From Sipunculus nudus (Eukaryota; Annelida; Sipuncula; Golfingiida; Sipunculidae): a stretch of DNA of 64,000 nt. The stretch covers positions 53,323,676 to 53,387,675 of the forward strand of contig CM049311.1 of NCBI GenBank assembly GCA_026874595.1, read 5' to 3'. This document shows, piece after piece, positions 11,483 to 24,899 of this stretch. Positions within the stretch are counted from its first letter, which is position 1. The number at the start of each line of letters is the position of its first letter. The notes below the pieces were generated by a model. The model was not told the origin of the DNA, did not search any database, and worked only from the letters and a program-made list of their open reading frames with translations. The position numbers were made by a program, and so were the translations under genes.

Positions 11483-12470
11483 TATGGAGAAGACTCAAAG
11501 GAAGAAAAGAAGCTATAGTTTAAGTAACTGAGGCTTTGGGTGTAGAGATATGGCCAACACAATGGTATGTGTGTGAGGGTCGTGTGCAGCGCCCACTAGT
11601 GGCCATATCCGGAAAATGAAAAATTCATTTCTAGATATTAGTGTAAGACATAAGATGTAATAGTTTCAAAAGGATTCCGTCAAAACTGTGGCCTATAGAA
11701 TGCTATATGTGAGACGCAAGAGCCAACAAGCAGGCGAATTTGAGGACAACTGACAAACAGACGAAAACACTGACAAAGTGACTCAAGATTGAGTCCAGAT
11801 GACTACTCCAGGTTATGGAGAAGACTCAAAGGAAGAAAAAAGCTACAGTTTATGTAACTGAGGTTTATAGTTTTGGAGATATTGCCAAAGCATGATATGT
11901 TGGGAGAGGTTCGAGTTCAGCGCCCCCTAGCAGCCATATCCGGAAAATGAAAAATTGGTTTCGAGATATTAGTGTAAGACTTAAGATGTAATAGTTTCAA
12001 AAGGATTCCGTCAAAACTGTGGCCTGTAGAATGCTATATGTGAGACGCAAGAGCAAGCAGGCGAATTTGAGGACAACTGACAAACAGACAGACACACTGA
12101 CAAAGTGTCACAAAATTGTGACCAGATGACTACACTAGGTTATGGAGAAGACTCAGAGGAAGAAAATAAGCTATAGTTTATGTAATTGAGGCTTAAAATT
12201 TTGGAGATATGGCCAAAATATGATATGTTCGGGAGGTTCGCATCCAGCGCCCCCTAGCGGCCCTATTCAAAAAATGAAAAAATTATTTCGAGATACTAGT
12301 GTAGGACTTATAATATGTCAGTTTCAAAAAGATTCCTGCAATAATGTGGCCTTTGGCGCAAGATGAATGAAATCTCGAAATATCTCTATTCACGAGATAT
12401 TTTACGAGATACTGCAAGACTTGTAATAAAATCTTGTAGTACTAGTTGAATGCTTCCTGATGCAAAAAAC
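11483..12470. repeat. ~330-bp tandem repeat, three copies
   Basis: Copies start at TTATGGAGAAGACTC near 11482, 11813 and 12140 (periods about 331 and 327). Shared blocks include GCGCCCCCTAG, AATAGTTTCAAAAGGATTCC, TGTGGCCTATAGAATGCTAT and AACTGACAAACAGAC. The third copy is the most diverged. No coding capacity seen. Confidence 0.85.
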
Positions 12471-13752
12471 TAGATCACTCTAGCTTTAAAACTGACAAAG
12501 TTACAAAAATAAGACCCCTTATTTTCGAATATCATGACTTTTCCCCCATAATTTGTAACCATGGCAGGCCATATATAAGTCAGGTTCAACACATTATGTC
12601 AAACAAAACTGGAGTTATCATCTGAAAACTAATTTGTGGACAGATGGCCCCTGTGCCCTTGAAATTTTTCCCTTTTGACCTAAAGTTGTTTCATGATCCA
12701 TAATTGAAACACATTTGTGGATGGACGGGCGGACAGAAGAACAGTCGGACGGCCTGGGTGATTACTATAGGGCAACATATTGTGCTTATAATCCATAGAC
12801 ACACTAGGTTCCGCGACACTAGATCAAACCATAGCTAAGAAATGATTGCTGTCATTTAAAAAAAATCGTAAATATTAGATAAAGAAAAAGTGGCGCCACC
12901 GGTTCTCTAGAACTAATAAAGTTAGTCATCGTCTCTGTACAAGGCAAGATTTATGACAATACATGCACTAATTATGAAGATACTGGAAGTTTTGTAACAA
13001 TTTCTTAATTATTCTGGGGGTACTTAGCCCCCTGGCTCGGAAGATATAGGTCGCAGGTTTCTTTACCTCTATATATAGATGCTTTAGAAGCTTGTAGAAT
13101 ACAGCGGTTACGATCTGTGCCTTGCTTACGGACGGACGACAGACAAAGCGCCATACCTATACCTCCGTTAATTTTCAGTCAGCTGAGCTTAAAATGAAGA
13201 AAATAAGCGCAGCCAGTGCTTCAAAACTGTTGACTTTACAAATGCGAGATTTTAACATTTTGGGCTGTTGATATACGTGCATATTTATACAATTTATATA
13301 TCACCATGGACGTTTTAAAGTAAATCTGTCAAATGAGTTTTCACTGTTGCTGCAGACAAATTTACAAAAATACTTATGTGGCAGCTTATTTAACCTGAAA
13401 TTTCTTACTTAAATTAAAATATCTCGGTAACTGTAGCATGTTATATTTGAATTTTACGTTTATTAAAACGTTTATAAATTTTGGATAATTATATCTGGGT
13501 ATGGGCACAATGTGAAATATGTCCGTCCAATTTTAAATTTTTCACCTCATTTCAATAAATAAGAGGTCTTGTATTACGGAAGAAATGTGCCGAACACAGC
13601 AACACCAGCCACGTCTTGTAGAAAATGAAAGAAAAACACTCCCAACGAAGCAGGACCACCTCATATTTTGTAAAAAAAATCCATTCTCGATTCTCGGAAA
13701 ATCTGATTTTTTTTTTTAAAAAAGTCCAATCAACTTGAAATCTGCGCCTCGT
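12471..13752. other. No gene recognised
   Basis: Includes GGACGGACGGCC/GGACGGACGAC-type short tracts near 12720-12760 and 13130, and one GGTGGCGCCAC-type phrase near 12892, all consistent with old repeat debris. A 14-G run lies at 13753-13766. Confidence 0.4.
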
Positions 13753-13766
13753 GGGGGGGGGGGGGG

Positions 13767-15380
<1,614 letters not shown>

Positions 15381-15394
15381 ATTGAGGCTACTGT

Positions 15395-16115
15395 TGGTTA
15401 AGTACGCAAGTGGGTGGCAAACAACAGCTTGAGAATGAACGATGCAAAAACAGAGGTGATGCTGATTACACCTAAACATATGGCGACAAAGATTAAATGT
15501 CCAAATCTTCTCATCGGCGAACATAAATTTTCGCCATCTCAGTTGGTTCGAAGCCTTTTTGAGTATTCGATTCCAATTCCATCATGGAGCAGCACATGAA
15601 TATAATCTGCCGGGTTGTGTACATGCATCTCCATAACATATATAAAATCAAAGCTTACTATGTTCAACGTTCTCTTGAGTTTATATTCCATGCTTTTGTC
15701 CCTACCAAGCTAGATTATGGAAATTCCTTACTCCTTGGGTATTCTTTTACATTAATTCAGAGTCTTTAGCAGGTTCAGAGCAGCGTAAAGTAAGTATGAC
15801 CACATCACACCTGTATTGCGTGAGCTACACTGGCTAAAATTTAAGGTGGCTTTTCTACTTTTTTTAAGACCAAACATCGCACAGCCCCGGTCTACTTACA
15901 AGACGCTAATTCATTTGAAAACACCGGATAGATGCCTTAGATCAGCTGACCAGCACTTACTCCTTTAACCATGTACAAAGTCTTCCATGGTTGCCAAAAC
16001 AGCATTATGTGTGGCAATGGAATCCATTTCCTTTGAAATAACGACAGGCTGAGAACCTAGCCCGATTAACAAAAATCTCAAGACATGCTTATTTGTGCAA
16101 CATTTTTCAGTTGGT
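15395..16115 (+). pseudogene. Non-LTR retrotransposon reverse transcriptase remnant (CR1/L2-like)
   Basis: Three frames must be combined to follow the protein, so the copy is dead. In order: KWVANNSLRMNDAKTEVML (15408-15465), which matches the region after the YADD box in CR1/L2-type LINEs; HMNIICRVVYMHLHNIYKIK and HAFVPTKLDYGNSLLLG (15590-15750); YDHITPVLRELHWL (15797-15838); KTKHRTAPVYLQDAN; and a C-terminal NKNLKTCLFVQHF block near 16070-16110. The order matches the C-terminal third of reverse transcriptases in the CR1/L2 group. No endonuclease or catalytic YADD core is visible, so it is 5'-truncated or degraded. Confidence 0.85.
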
Positions 16116-16689
16116 GCAGTACCGTGATTTAAGCTATATTGTTTCATGTCAAATCTTAGTATAATACTGTATAATTTGAACTTTTCCAATCTAGTAACAT
16201 ATATTATTGCATCTTTATTCAAACGAATATTTATGGTTATAGTCAATCATTTACTAAGTTACTGCAACTTGCAATAGCGTGTTAGAGCACATCATTGTTA
16301 ATATTACACTTACCAATACAAAATTATATTATTATTATTATAAGATTATATATATTATAAAAAGTATTTCAGAATTGTATTACGAATGTAAATGTACATG
16401 GACATTGGGATGGAGCTATTGTTGTGGCTTGCATTATCTCCAATTTATGATTAAAATGCAAACTGGCTTGTGAAAATAAATCTAGGTACATTTCAGAATA
16501 TGCCATTATTTTGCTGTGACTTGCTCTGTCCAGTACTCTTATGTAATTAGCACCAGTGGTCACCAGCAATGTGGCAGCTGGCCCATGCATGCCTCAAGAA
16601 TAGGCACTTCCTGGGCAATTACTGGACAAGAATTGAGTGTGTTCAGCATTATTTGCTGATATGCTTCATGATCAAGGGGCTCACAGGAA
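16116..16689. other. No gene recognised; small ATT microsatellite
   Basis: Contains a short TTA/ATT tract near 16325-16345. Possible LINE 3' tail at the left edge; no other structure recognised. Confidence 0.4.
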
Positions 16690-16860
16690 GTAATAGAAAG
16701 CAATATGTATTACTCTATTACTTTGCCTTTTGTTTCTATTACTATTACTATTACAGCTAAAATTGTTGAGTCTATTACTATTACTATTACTATTACATGG
16801 AAAAAGCAGTAATAGTCTATTACTATTACTATTACTTTTTACTATTACCCCATGTCTGAT
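16690..16860. repeat. TATTAC hexamer-rich repeat, possible hAT-type MITE
   Basis: TATTAC units run through the segment, in blocks separated by short unique sequence; the left edge carries the complementary GTAATAG. This architecture is seen in small non-autonomous hAT elements, but clear terminal repeats and a target duplication could not be fixed. Confidence 0.6.
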
Positions 16861-17520
16861 CTCCATGCAGACGTATGCGAATGCTATGACCAGCCATGAC
16901 CACGACTAGGCTTTTAAGCTAGAAATAAGGGGTTTAGCTACTCTACTGAAATACTTGTAGCCTCAGGGACTGCAAAAATGCCTGTTACTTCGGGCGCATC
17001 GAACTGATCATGTAGCTAGTCTATTTCTCGAACGCTGAGCGACTCTTCTCTTACTCTCAGGCGGCTCCATAGGTCCGATAACTGCCTCAGTTTATGTTAT
17101 GCCAAGCCGTTCTAACCGCGATGCCGTTCTGTTATATCAAAGTAATCCAAGAACATGTTCCCCTTACTTGGTCACAATACTGATCCCAGTTTGCTGCACC
17201 CTTTCCTTCCCTATAATAAGTCATTGTGATTTCTCCGATCACCTCCAGTCGGGACTGACCATCAGCCCTGTAAGCCATTTGGGTTTAATGTTTAAATGGA
17301 AATCTTCATTTTAAAGAATTCAGACCTGCACCTTATGCCATTTTCCTGAAACCAATTTATAACTTATTATGTACATTTGATTTTAAAATTTGCTGTTGTC
17401 AATATAATAATATATGAGAACAACAGACAATGATAAAAACTTGATATTCTATATTAGTATGAAATAAGATATTACTAGCTTCTTAAAAGTATAAAGATTT
17501 AAACAGTAAAATATTGTTTG
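16861..17520. other. No gene recognised
   Basis: Includes a modest plus-strand open frame (17099-17314) without recognisable motifs. No repeat matches noticed. Confidence 0.35.
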
Positions 17521-17898
17521 TCAAAGGTTAGGCCTGAGGAATAAAATAGTGTCCATGGCGACTGGTTTAAATTGGTCATGCTGCTGTTCTAAAACGTCTA
17601 CCAGATTGCAGCTTATTGAACCAATCATGCAGAGGGTGTGAAGAGTCTCTGAGTAAACACGGGCTTTCTTACACATCTTTATGTTGAACAGATCAATAAC
17701 ATTTTCAATTGTAGCACCAATTATTCCCTCTTCGTTCCCACGTTCCCACGCTAACATCGATATATACGATAATCTGGTTATACCAAGATAATCAAATAAA
17801 CAAGTCACAGTTCTCTGGTGAAGACGCCCCACCCCCTCTAAAGAAAATACACAGTATGTTCTCGATATACAGTATCGATCCACCACATGCCATGTGAA
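17521..17898 (-). CDS. Possible exon, unknown helical protein fragment
   Basis: An open frame of about 125 codons on the minus strand, unusually long for this AT-rich window, ending in a stop at 17521. It has no ATG near its start: the upstream stop is a TAA about 35 bp before the first confident codons, so if real it is probably a terminal exon entered through an acceptor nearby. The product looks globular, with alternating hydrophobic positions typical of helical repeats (for example GIIGATIENVIDLFNIKMC and HTLCMIGSISCNLVDVLEQQ). No family was recognised. Chance open frame or an intronless fragment of a pseudogene are alternatives. Confidence 0.35.
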   Translation of the reverse strand, partial: FTWHVVDRYCISRTYCVFSLEGVGRLHQRTVTCLFDYLGITRLSYISMLAWERGNEEGIIGATIENVIDLFNIKMCKKARVYSETLHTLCMIGSISCNLVDVLEQQHDQFKPVAMDTILFLRPNL

Positions 17899-18034
17899 AA
17901 CATTTTACAACTTTATTATACAATATTATGCATTAACTCACGGAATTCTTACATAAAATACATATCCTTTATCTTAAAATATTCGAAAGACTTAATCATC
18001 AATGCATAAGCAAATTGTATACAATCAATGTAAG

Positions 18035-18104
<70 letters not shown>

Positions 18105-18622
18105 ATCATCAACATTCCATAACAAAGACTAGATGAAAATTATCCCGCATTAATGAGAGAGAGAGGGGGAGTTAAATAGGGAAAGCTATTCAATATTAGT
18201 TTATCAGTTAGATTCTGATTAAGGAGTGTCATTTATATGACGCATGAACGGTCCTTGAAGTCTATATATGGGAGCTACAAGAGAACCATGCAAGTATAAT
18301 TACTCGGGGTTTCTTTTCAAATGAAATAATGAGTCGGGTTAATTTAATCGTCAGAGAAGTTGAACTATCCCTTCTTTAATTAATCTGAATCTATAATACC
18401 GATTCTGTTATAATAAACCTCATTACCGTACATTAATCACCTGTTGACAGTAAGTGGTCTTGCAAAACCTCTAGTCTTCTACGTAATGCGTAATAGTTCG
18501 TATTTTATTCGTATCATCATTATCGTAACGACTTGGGGACCACTATCCTCAACCCATCAAGATCACTGCATTTTTCTCGCGCAATCCTGACTAAAACCCC
18601 ATCTTCAACTTGGAAAGTGCTA
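17899..18622. other. AT-rich spacer with TA microsatellite
   Basis: A TA tract occupies about 18037-18101. The rest, up to the start of the 4-kb duplication, shows no gene or recognised repeat. Confidence 0.6.
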
Positions 18623-19489
18623 TGACTTCCTCCAGCAGAATAAGCAAGTCCAGTACAGAGCTAACGACCGATCTTCCTCCTGAGCCGACAAAAACTTCGA
18701 CAGGACTCTCATCAGCCGACTGGCTACATGTAAACTTCGCGTCAGAGACTCTCGCATGCATGCAGCGGTACGTGATTTTACTGCGGAAGCCACTTCCGGT
18801 GGTGACTCAACGCTGTAATGCACAATATCTGAATTCCGATCAGACCTCCACGTTGGATTCGGATCGTTCGGATCTCGCACTCCCGATACGTTTTAAGCGC
18901 TTAGTTGCAAACGCCATCTCCGACTACCATCGCTCGAATCTCACAAATAGGGACAATCTATAATAATCATGGCTGTAGAGAAAAACACCATCAAACAACC
19001 TGACCCATCAAACAACCGACACACGATGTGTGTCCGGTGAACTAGTCCGGATCAACATATGTTTCACGTTCTCGTGCTGAGGAGTTACATAAATCGAGTA
19101 ACATTTTTGCTGTGTTGCCATTTACTTATCTCTTACAAATGGGTAAAGTACTAACGTCCTCTTATAGAGCAGTAAATCCGAATTATTGACACTGTTTATC
19201 CGAATCCGGATTAACGGGACTGACGGTTTAGGACTCGGACTCCCGGACAACCGATTGACTCGGGCTTACGCTGTGGTTTAGCAGCTGATCAACAGCTAAG
19301 TGCAACGCTTGTGGGGTAGACCTTGGCCCAGGCCTGGCACTAGTCTCTTACATTTACGCGCCTTATACCCCAAACCGTTATGAAGCAACATATGAAGCAA
19401 CGTATGCCTCCCGATGGCTTAACCGACTGATCACTCTGCTGGGTTACTTGCTGCCCTATCTCTGGACAACAACATCATGACATTATTTC

Positions 19490-20100
19490 TCTTCGAAAAA
19501 AAAGAGAGATTCTTGCAACAACAGTTCAAATACTGTTCGCGCATCAGCTAGTCGACTAACAGATTGAAATCATCGCCTGCGCCTGTCAACTCGATTTAAT
19601 AATCAATCAAAGTTCCCGCTAAGTCGTACCGCGAACTGACTTGGAGATTCGCCGCCCTTTTCCCTTTTTTCTTTAAGTACGAAACCTGTTACGATATCCT
19701 TCCTTGGTCATTTGGTAACGCTTTAAAAGAGCTAACTTTAGCTTATCATAGTCAACAGCATCGCTAACATCTAACTGTGCGTCGGTATCCATTGCTTTAC
19801 CAAGCAACAAAGGATTTAACTATAAAGCTAACTATCCCGGTCGTTCAAATCGCTCAAGAAACGCGTTTTGCCTATCGTGCTGCTCGTCAAACGGAGGGAG
19901 CTTTAGTTTTGGAACAGGTCCGTACTACTCGTCTGTTAACTATCACCCTCATCGCCCGTACTACCAGTTTCTTTACTGAATAATTACCTCAATTTCAGCA
20001 TTTTTATCTCGTGAGCTTCACGTTCTACACGCTCACGTTCTATTTCTCTCTCTATCTGGCTCTCTCGTCGCGCTAGGCGTCTTCTCGCTGCTTGGCTCCT
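19490..20100 (-). pseudogene. Ty3/gypsy-type gag remnant, copy 1
   Basis: Read on the minus strand across several frames, pieces appear in the order expected of a metazoan gypsy Gag: a charged coiled stretch rich in E and R (RESQIEREIEREREV-like, 20096-19980); PKLKLPPFDEQHD followed by FLERFERPG (19912-19834), the conserved PKLPPF...RFER signature; DAVDYDKAKVSS (19768-19728); SPSQFAVRLS (19650-19618); and FELLLQESLFFF (near 19540-19490). Stops and frameshifts lie between them. No zinc knuckle, protease or reverse transcriptase was found beyond. Function is lost. Confidence 0.75.
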
Positions 20101-20783
20101 TAAGGCTCAAGACGCTTCTTAACCAACACTTGCAGTGCTTCGCCGTTATATCCTAACGCTTGTCAACATTCGAAAAATGGACTTTAAGGACTCCATGATT
20201 ACGGCTAAATTGACCAACTATACAAATAAAAAGCGTAAACGCAAGATCCACAAACGCAAATAGTAAGCACTGCAGGAAACAGCGAACCGTTGGTATCCTT
20301 ACAATTACACGTTGGTATTCCCGAACTTTAAAGACGTACGGACGGACGGACGGATAGACAAAAAGTAAGGGATATATCGTCTAAGTGTCGTCTGGTGACA
20401 GCGGTATACTCTTTATTCCGATATCCGACTTCTGACATTTTTTTTTATGAGACGAGCTCACCAGTTTACCTTCTTGATACATGTTGCGCATATGTTCTGA
20501 TAGATTGCGCTGCGATATTCCCTTCACGAGTATATGTATAACTTCTCAGTATTTATTGGGAAATATGAAAAAAAAGACCTCCACTGGGACACACTTGGCA
20601 TCTTCATTTATGTGTACCGCTCACCTGGATAAAACTTCAATGTACTTGGCTTATTTGGATTTTGACGTCTTGTTGTGAACGTGAACGATTAAATATAATA
20701 TATTTGAAACGAGCTTTTATTCACCTATAAGCAATATTTATTCTTTAACTTAAGGTATAACATTATCGTTAGTAAAAATATGG

Positions 20784-20928
20784 ACTAACTGTTGCCTTAT
20801 AGACAATGCATCTCAGCTGACACTGACCCTTCACAGGACATTCATCGCTTTTTTTTAATAATCATTGAAACTAACCAGACCTGCACAGATTTCTTAGACA
20901 TGACATTGTCTATAAGGCAACAGTTAGT
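20784..20928. repeat. 25-bp perfect inverted repeat inside the Penelope remnant
   Basis: Arms 20784-20808 and 20904-20928 (starting ACTAACTGTTGCCTTATAG) are exact reverse complements with a 95-bp spacer. The right arm is in-frame Penelope coding sequence, so the left arm is an inverted copy of it. In the second 4-kb block the arms (near 24801 and 24919) differ by one base. Confidence 0.95.
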
Positions 20929-21200
20929 ACAGACAATGACGAGAAACACTACATATAGGGTGTACTGAAGGTAATTTCAAGACCAGATACAAGAACCACA
21001 AACAATCCTTTCGTAACAGATCCCACGCTAAAAACACTGAACTGTCTAAACACATCTTGGCACTTAAAGACAACAATATAAATTACAAGCTCTCCTGGGA
21101 AATCCCTGCCACGATTACTTCTGTGGGACCAGAAAGTGTGATCTCTGTTTGTCTTTTGCTTTACGACCTTCAGCTACGAGACCTGCACCACTTGGTATGA
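20888..21200 (+). pseudogene. Penelope-like element GIY-YIG endonuclease fragment, copy 1
   Basis: Encodes the C-terminal endonuclease module of a Penelope-like element: DIVCKATVSTDNDEKHYI, then GCTEGNFKTRYKNHKQSFRN and ELSKHILALKDNN, then, in another frame, the CGTRKCDLCL cysteine block. These are the GIY-YIG core, the conserved FK.R...H region and the CxxC element known from the family. A 2-bp TA insertion directly after Y-I of the GIY-YIG core breaks the frame here, and a 1-bp shift lies before the cysteine block. No reverse transcriptase domain was found upstream, so the copy is 5'-truncated. Confidence 0.9.
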
Positions 21201-21598
21201 GTATAGTACATTTGCCTTTTATATTCCTATTTATATTGTATATTTGCCTTTTGAATTGTATATTTTCATAGTATATGGGTATTGTATATTTATATCATAT
21301 GTGTATACTACTGAAATGTTACTGTACCCAGGACCCTATTAAATATCAGCTTACTTGCTAATGGGCTTCCTGGTAAAATATCTTTGTATTAATTATAAAC
21401 ATTAAAACCACAATAAACCTCTGTGCCCTGTTATGTTCCAATAACGCACGTGTACCCCGCCAAATCCTATTGTGCCCCCGAGGACAATAGGATCAGTGTC
21501 AGTCATTAAATGTTCCCCCAAGTACGAACAAAGCATAATCTTGTAATCTCGTAAAGTCTCGGCTTTTCAAACCACGCCATTAGCTTCATTCTAACAAC

Positions 21599-21646
21599 AT
21601 TCACCTGATGATCGGGTCGTATCCCGTGAAAGAGACTGTAGTGAAT
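21599..21646 (+). ncRNA. Hammerhead ribozyme motif (type I), Penelope 3' region, copy 1
   Basis: Stem I ATTCAC/GTGAAT (21599-21604 with 21641-21646) pairs perfectly. The core CTGATGA (21605-21611) is followed by stem II CGGG/CCCG (21613-21616 with 21623-21626), then GAAA (21628-21631), a very short stem III and the cleavage triplet GTA (21638-21640). This order and the tiny stem III match the minimal type I hammerheads known in Penelope-like elements. Departures: a U-U opposition at the base of stem II and a G-G mismatch in stem III, so activity may be low. It lies about 400 bp after the endonuclease stop. Confidence 0.75.
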
Positions 21647-21670
21647 TTAACGTGTTGTTTTTCTTCAGAG

Positions 21671-21673
<3 letters not shown>

Positions 21674-21731
<58 letters not shown>
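21674..21731. repeat. (TA)n microsatellite, copy 1
   Basis: TA tract about 30 bp downstream of the hammerhead motif. It is pure TA followed by TTATTTATATATG. Confidence 0.97.
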
Positions 21732-21734
<3 letters not shown>

Positions 21735-21789
21735 TTATATATGTATCGTTACAGGTGTCTGTTTTATTTTGTGCGGGAGTGTTACATGT

Positions 21790-22485
21790 GTCTGTTGGCA
21801 TTCTGATTTGTGTAGCACAGGCATAGTTCGTTGCTATGGGAACCTCGCTTGTTGGGCGCTGGCTCGCGTGTAGGGTCTGAAGCATAGAGACACAGCGTTC
21901 TTTTTTGTTCTATGTGTTTCGGGTCTGTTCGTGTGCGTGTGCATTGTTCTTTGGAATTTTCCATTTCTAGAATTTTCGGGTGAGAAACTATAAAATAGGG
22001 GCTGTGTGGAGAGCAGGCAGAAAGGAAAATACCAGCGAGCACTAAGAGTGCTACTTTCTCGTCAGTTTTGGGACCCTACCGATAATTGCAGTGGTGTCAG
22101 ATATTTTAGGCACTTAATACAGATTTCAAACGGACTGTCTTCAGTTGGCCTTTGGATTATTACTATTTACGTGGATTATTGGTGTTAAAGGACTCTTGTT
22201 GAGCTGTAACAGTGGTGGTATCCAGAAATCAAAGCCTAGGATCCCGACACTCTGGTACTGTACATTTTATTGTTATACTGTGTAATTGTATTGATATAGT
22301 GTATTGTAATGTTAGGATTGTTCTAAGAATAAATTATAATTATTCGTTAATAAAAAACACTGGCTTCTATATTCATTCCCCTAGACATTTTTCGGTGCCT
22401 AGTGTTACAGAATCTAATTTTTTTATCTCCGTAACAGAATTTGTGCTGATCACGATTACGTGATCTGTTGTTTTAAGATTCCGTA
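21790..22485 (+). mobile_element. LTR-like promoter/poly(A) segment, copy 1
   Basis: Contains TATAAAA at 21989-21995, a CAG-rich start-like region (GGAGAGCAGGCAG), the phrase GCAGTGGTGTCAG at about 22090 and CAGTGGTGGTATCCAG at about 22209, an AATAAA at about 22330, and the shared end TTCCGTAA near 22484. The same order is found in the 2644-3430 copy (minus). U3-R-U5 of an LTR is the best interpretation; the left end is not defined. Confidence 0.5.
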
Positions 22486-22492
22486 AAAATAA

Positions 22493-22531
<39 letters not shown>

Positions 22532-23506
22532 TTTTGTAATTTGTACTCTTTGATCAATAACACCTTCTTGCTTGCTAGCTGCACCCTTATATGTAGGCCT
22601 ATGATTATGTACAGATCCACAAGCTCCTCCCCCTTATTCTGACTTCCTCCAGCAGAATAAGCAAGTCCAGTACAGAGCTAACGACCGATCTTCCTCCTGA
22701 GCCGACAAAAACTTCGACAGGACTCTCATCAGCCGACTGGCTACATGTAAACTTCGCGTCAGAGACTCTCGCATGCATGCAGCGGTACGTGATTTTACTG
22801 CGGAAGCCACTTCCGGTGGTGACTCAACGCTGTAATGCACAATATCTGAATTCCGATCAGACCTCCACGTTGGATTCGGATCGTTCGGATCTCGCACTCC
22901 CGATACGTTTTAAGCGCTTAGTTGCAAACGCCATCTCCGACTACCATCGCTCGAATCTCACAAATAGGGACAATCTATAATAATCATGGCTGTAGAGAAA
23001 AACACCATCAAACAACCTGACCCATCAAACAACCGACACACGATGTGTGTCCGGTGAACTAGTCCGGATCAACATATGTTTCACGTTCTCGTGCTGAGGA
23101 GTTACATAAATCGAGTAACATTTTTGCTGCCTTGCCATTTACTTATCTCTTACAAATGGGTAAAGTACTAACGTCCTCTTATAGAGCAGTAAATCCGAAT
23201 TATTGACACTGTTTATCCGAATCCGGATTAACGGGACTGACGGTTTAGGACTCGGACTCCCGGACAACCGATTGACTCGGGCTTACGCTGTGGTTAAGCA
23301 GCTGATCAACAGCTAAGTGCAACGCTTGTGGGGTAGACCTTGGCCCAGGCCTGGCACTAGTCTCTTACATTTACGCGCCTTATACCCCAAACCGTTATGA
23401 AGCAACATATGAAGCAACGTATGCCTCCCGATGGCTTAACCGACTGATCACTCTGCTGGGTTACTTGCTGCCCTATCTCTGGACAACAACATCACGACAT
23501 TATTTC

Positions 23507-24117
23507 TCTTCGAAAAAAAAGAGAGATTCTTGCAACAACAGTTCAAATACTGTTCGCGCATCAGCTAGTCGACTAACAGATTGAAATCATCGCCTGCGCC
23601 TGTCAACTCGATTTAATAATCAATCAAAGTTCCCGCTAAGTCGTACCGCGAACTGACTTGGAGATTCGCCGCCCTTTTCCCTTTTTTCTTTAAGTTCCAA
23701 ACCTGTTAAGATATCCTTCCTTGGTCATTTGGTAACGCTTTAAAAGAGCTAACTTTAGCTTATCATAGTCAACAGCATCGCTAACATCTAACTGTGCGTC
23801 GGTATCCAGTGCTTTACCAAGCAACAATGGACTTAACTATAAAGCCCAACTATCCCGGTCGTTCAAATCGCTCAAGAAACGCGTTTTGCCTATCGTGCTG
23901 CTCGTCAAACGGAGGGAGCTTTAGTTTTGGAACAGGTCCGTACTACTCGTCTGTTAACTATCACCCTCATCGCCCGTACTACCAGTTTCTTTACTGAATA
24001 ATTACCTCAATTTCAGCATTTTTATCTCGTGAGCTTCACGTTCTACACGCTCACGTTCTATTTCTCTCTCTATCTGGCTCTCTCGTCGCGCTAGGCGTCT
24101 TCTCGCTGCTTGGCTCC
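23507..24117 (-). pseudogene. Ty3/gypsy-type gag remnant, copy 2
   Basis: Same fragments as in copy 1, in the second 4-kb block, with the PKLKLPPF...RFER piece around 23851-23929. It shares the stops and frameshifts of copy 1, so it was already dead when the block duplicated. Confidence 0.75.
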
Positions 24118-24899
24118 TTAAGGCTCAAGACGCTTCTTAACCAACACTTGCAGTGCTTCGCCGTTATATCCTAACGCTTGTCAACATTCGAAAAATGGAC
24201 TTCAAGGACTCCATGATTACGGCTAAACTTACCAACTATACAATTTAAACGCGTAAACCCAAGATCCACAAACGCAAATAGTAAGCACTGCAGGAAACAG
24301 CGAACCGTTGGTATCCTTACAATTACACGTTGGTATTCCCGAACTTTAAAGACGTACGGACGGACGGACGGATAGACAAAATAGTAAGGGATATATCGTC
24401 TAAGTGTCGTCTGGTGACAGCGGTATACTCTTTATTCCGATATCCGACTTCTGACATTTTTTTTTATGAGACGAGTTCACCAGTTTACCTTCTTGATACA
24501 TGTTGCGCATATGTTCTGATAGATTGCGCTGCGATATTCCCTTCACGAGTATATGTTTAACTTCTCAGTATTTATTGGGAAATATGAAAAAAGACCTCCA
24601 CTGGGACACACTTGGCATCTTCATTTATGTGTACCGCTCACCTGGATAAAACTTCAATGTACTTGGCTTATTTGGATTTTGACGTCTTGTTGTGAACGTG
24701 AACGATTAAATATAATATATTTGAAACGAGCTTTTATTCACCTATAAGCAATATTTATTCTTTAACTTAAGGTATAACATTATCGTTAGTAAAAATATGG
24801 ACTAACTGTTGCCTTATAGACAATGCATCTCAGCTGACACTGACCCTTCACAGGACATTCATCGCTTTTTTTTTAATAACCATTGAAACTAACCAGACC

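Larger units (their letters stand above)
18623..22624 (+). repeat. 4.0-kb direct duplication, copy 1
   Basis: The block from TGACTTCCTCCAGCAG to CAGATCCACAAGC recurs at 22640-26621 with only occasional substitutions and small indels, separated by 15 bp. Differences concentrate in microsatellites and short indels. Each copy contains, left to right: an unassigned plus-strand frame (18610-18963 in copy 1), a decayed gypsy-type gag on the minus strand, a Penelope-like 3' end on the plus strand, a hammerhead motif, a TA tract and an LTR-like promoter segment. The duplication therefore postdates all those insertions. Confidence 0.95.

Noticed and set aside
21601-21885. Frames across the TA tract near the hammerhead
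   Set aside because: Microsatellite translation on both strands.
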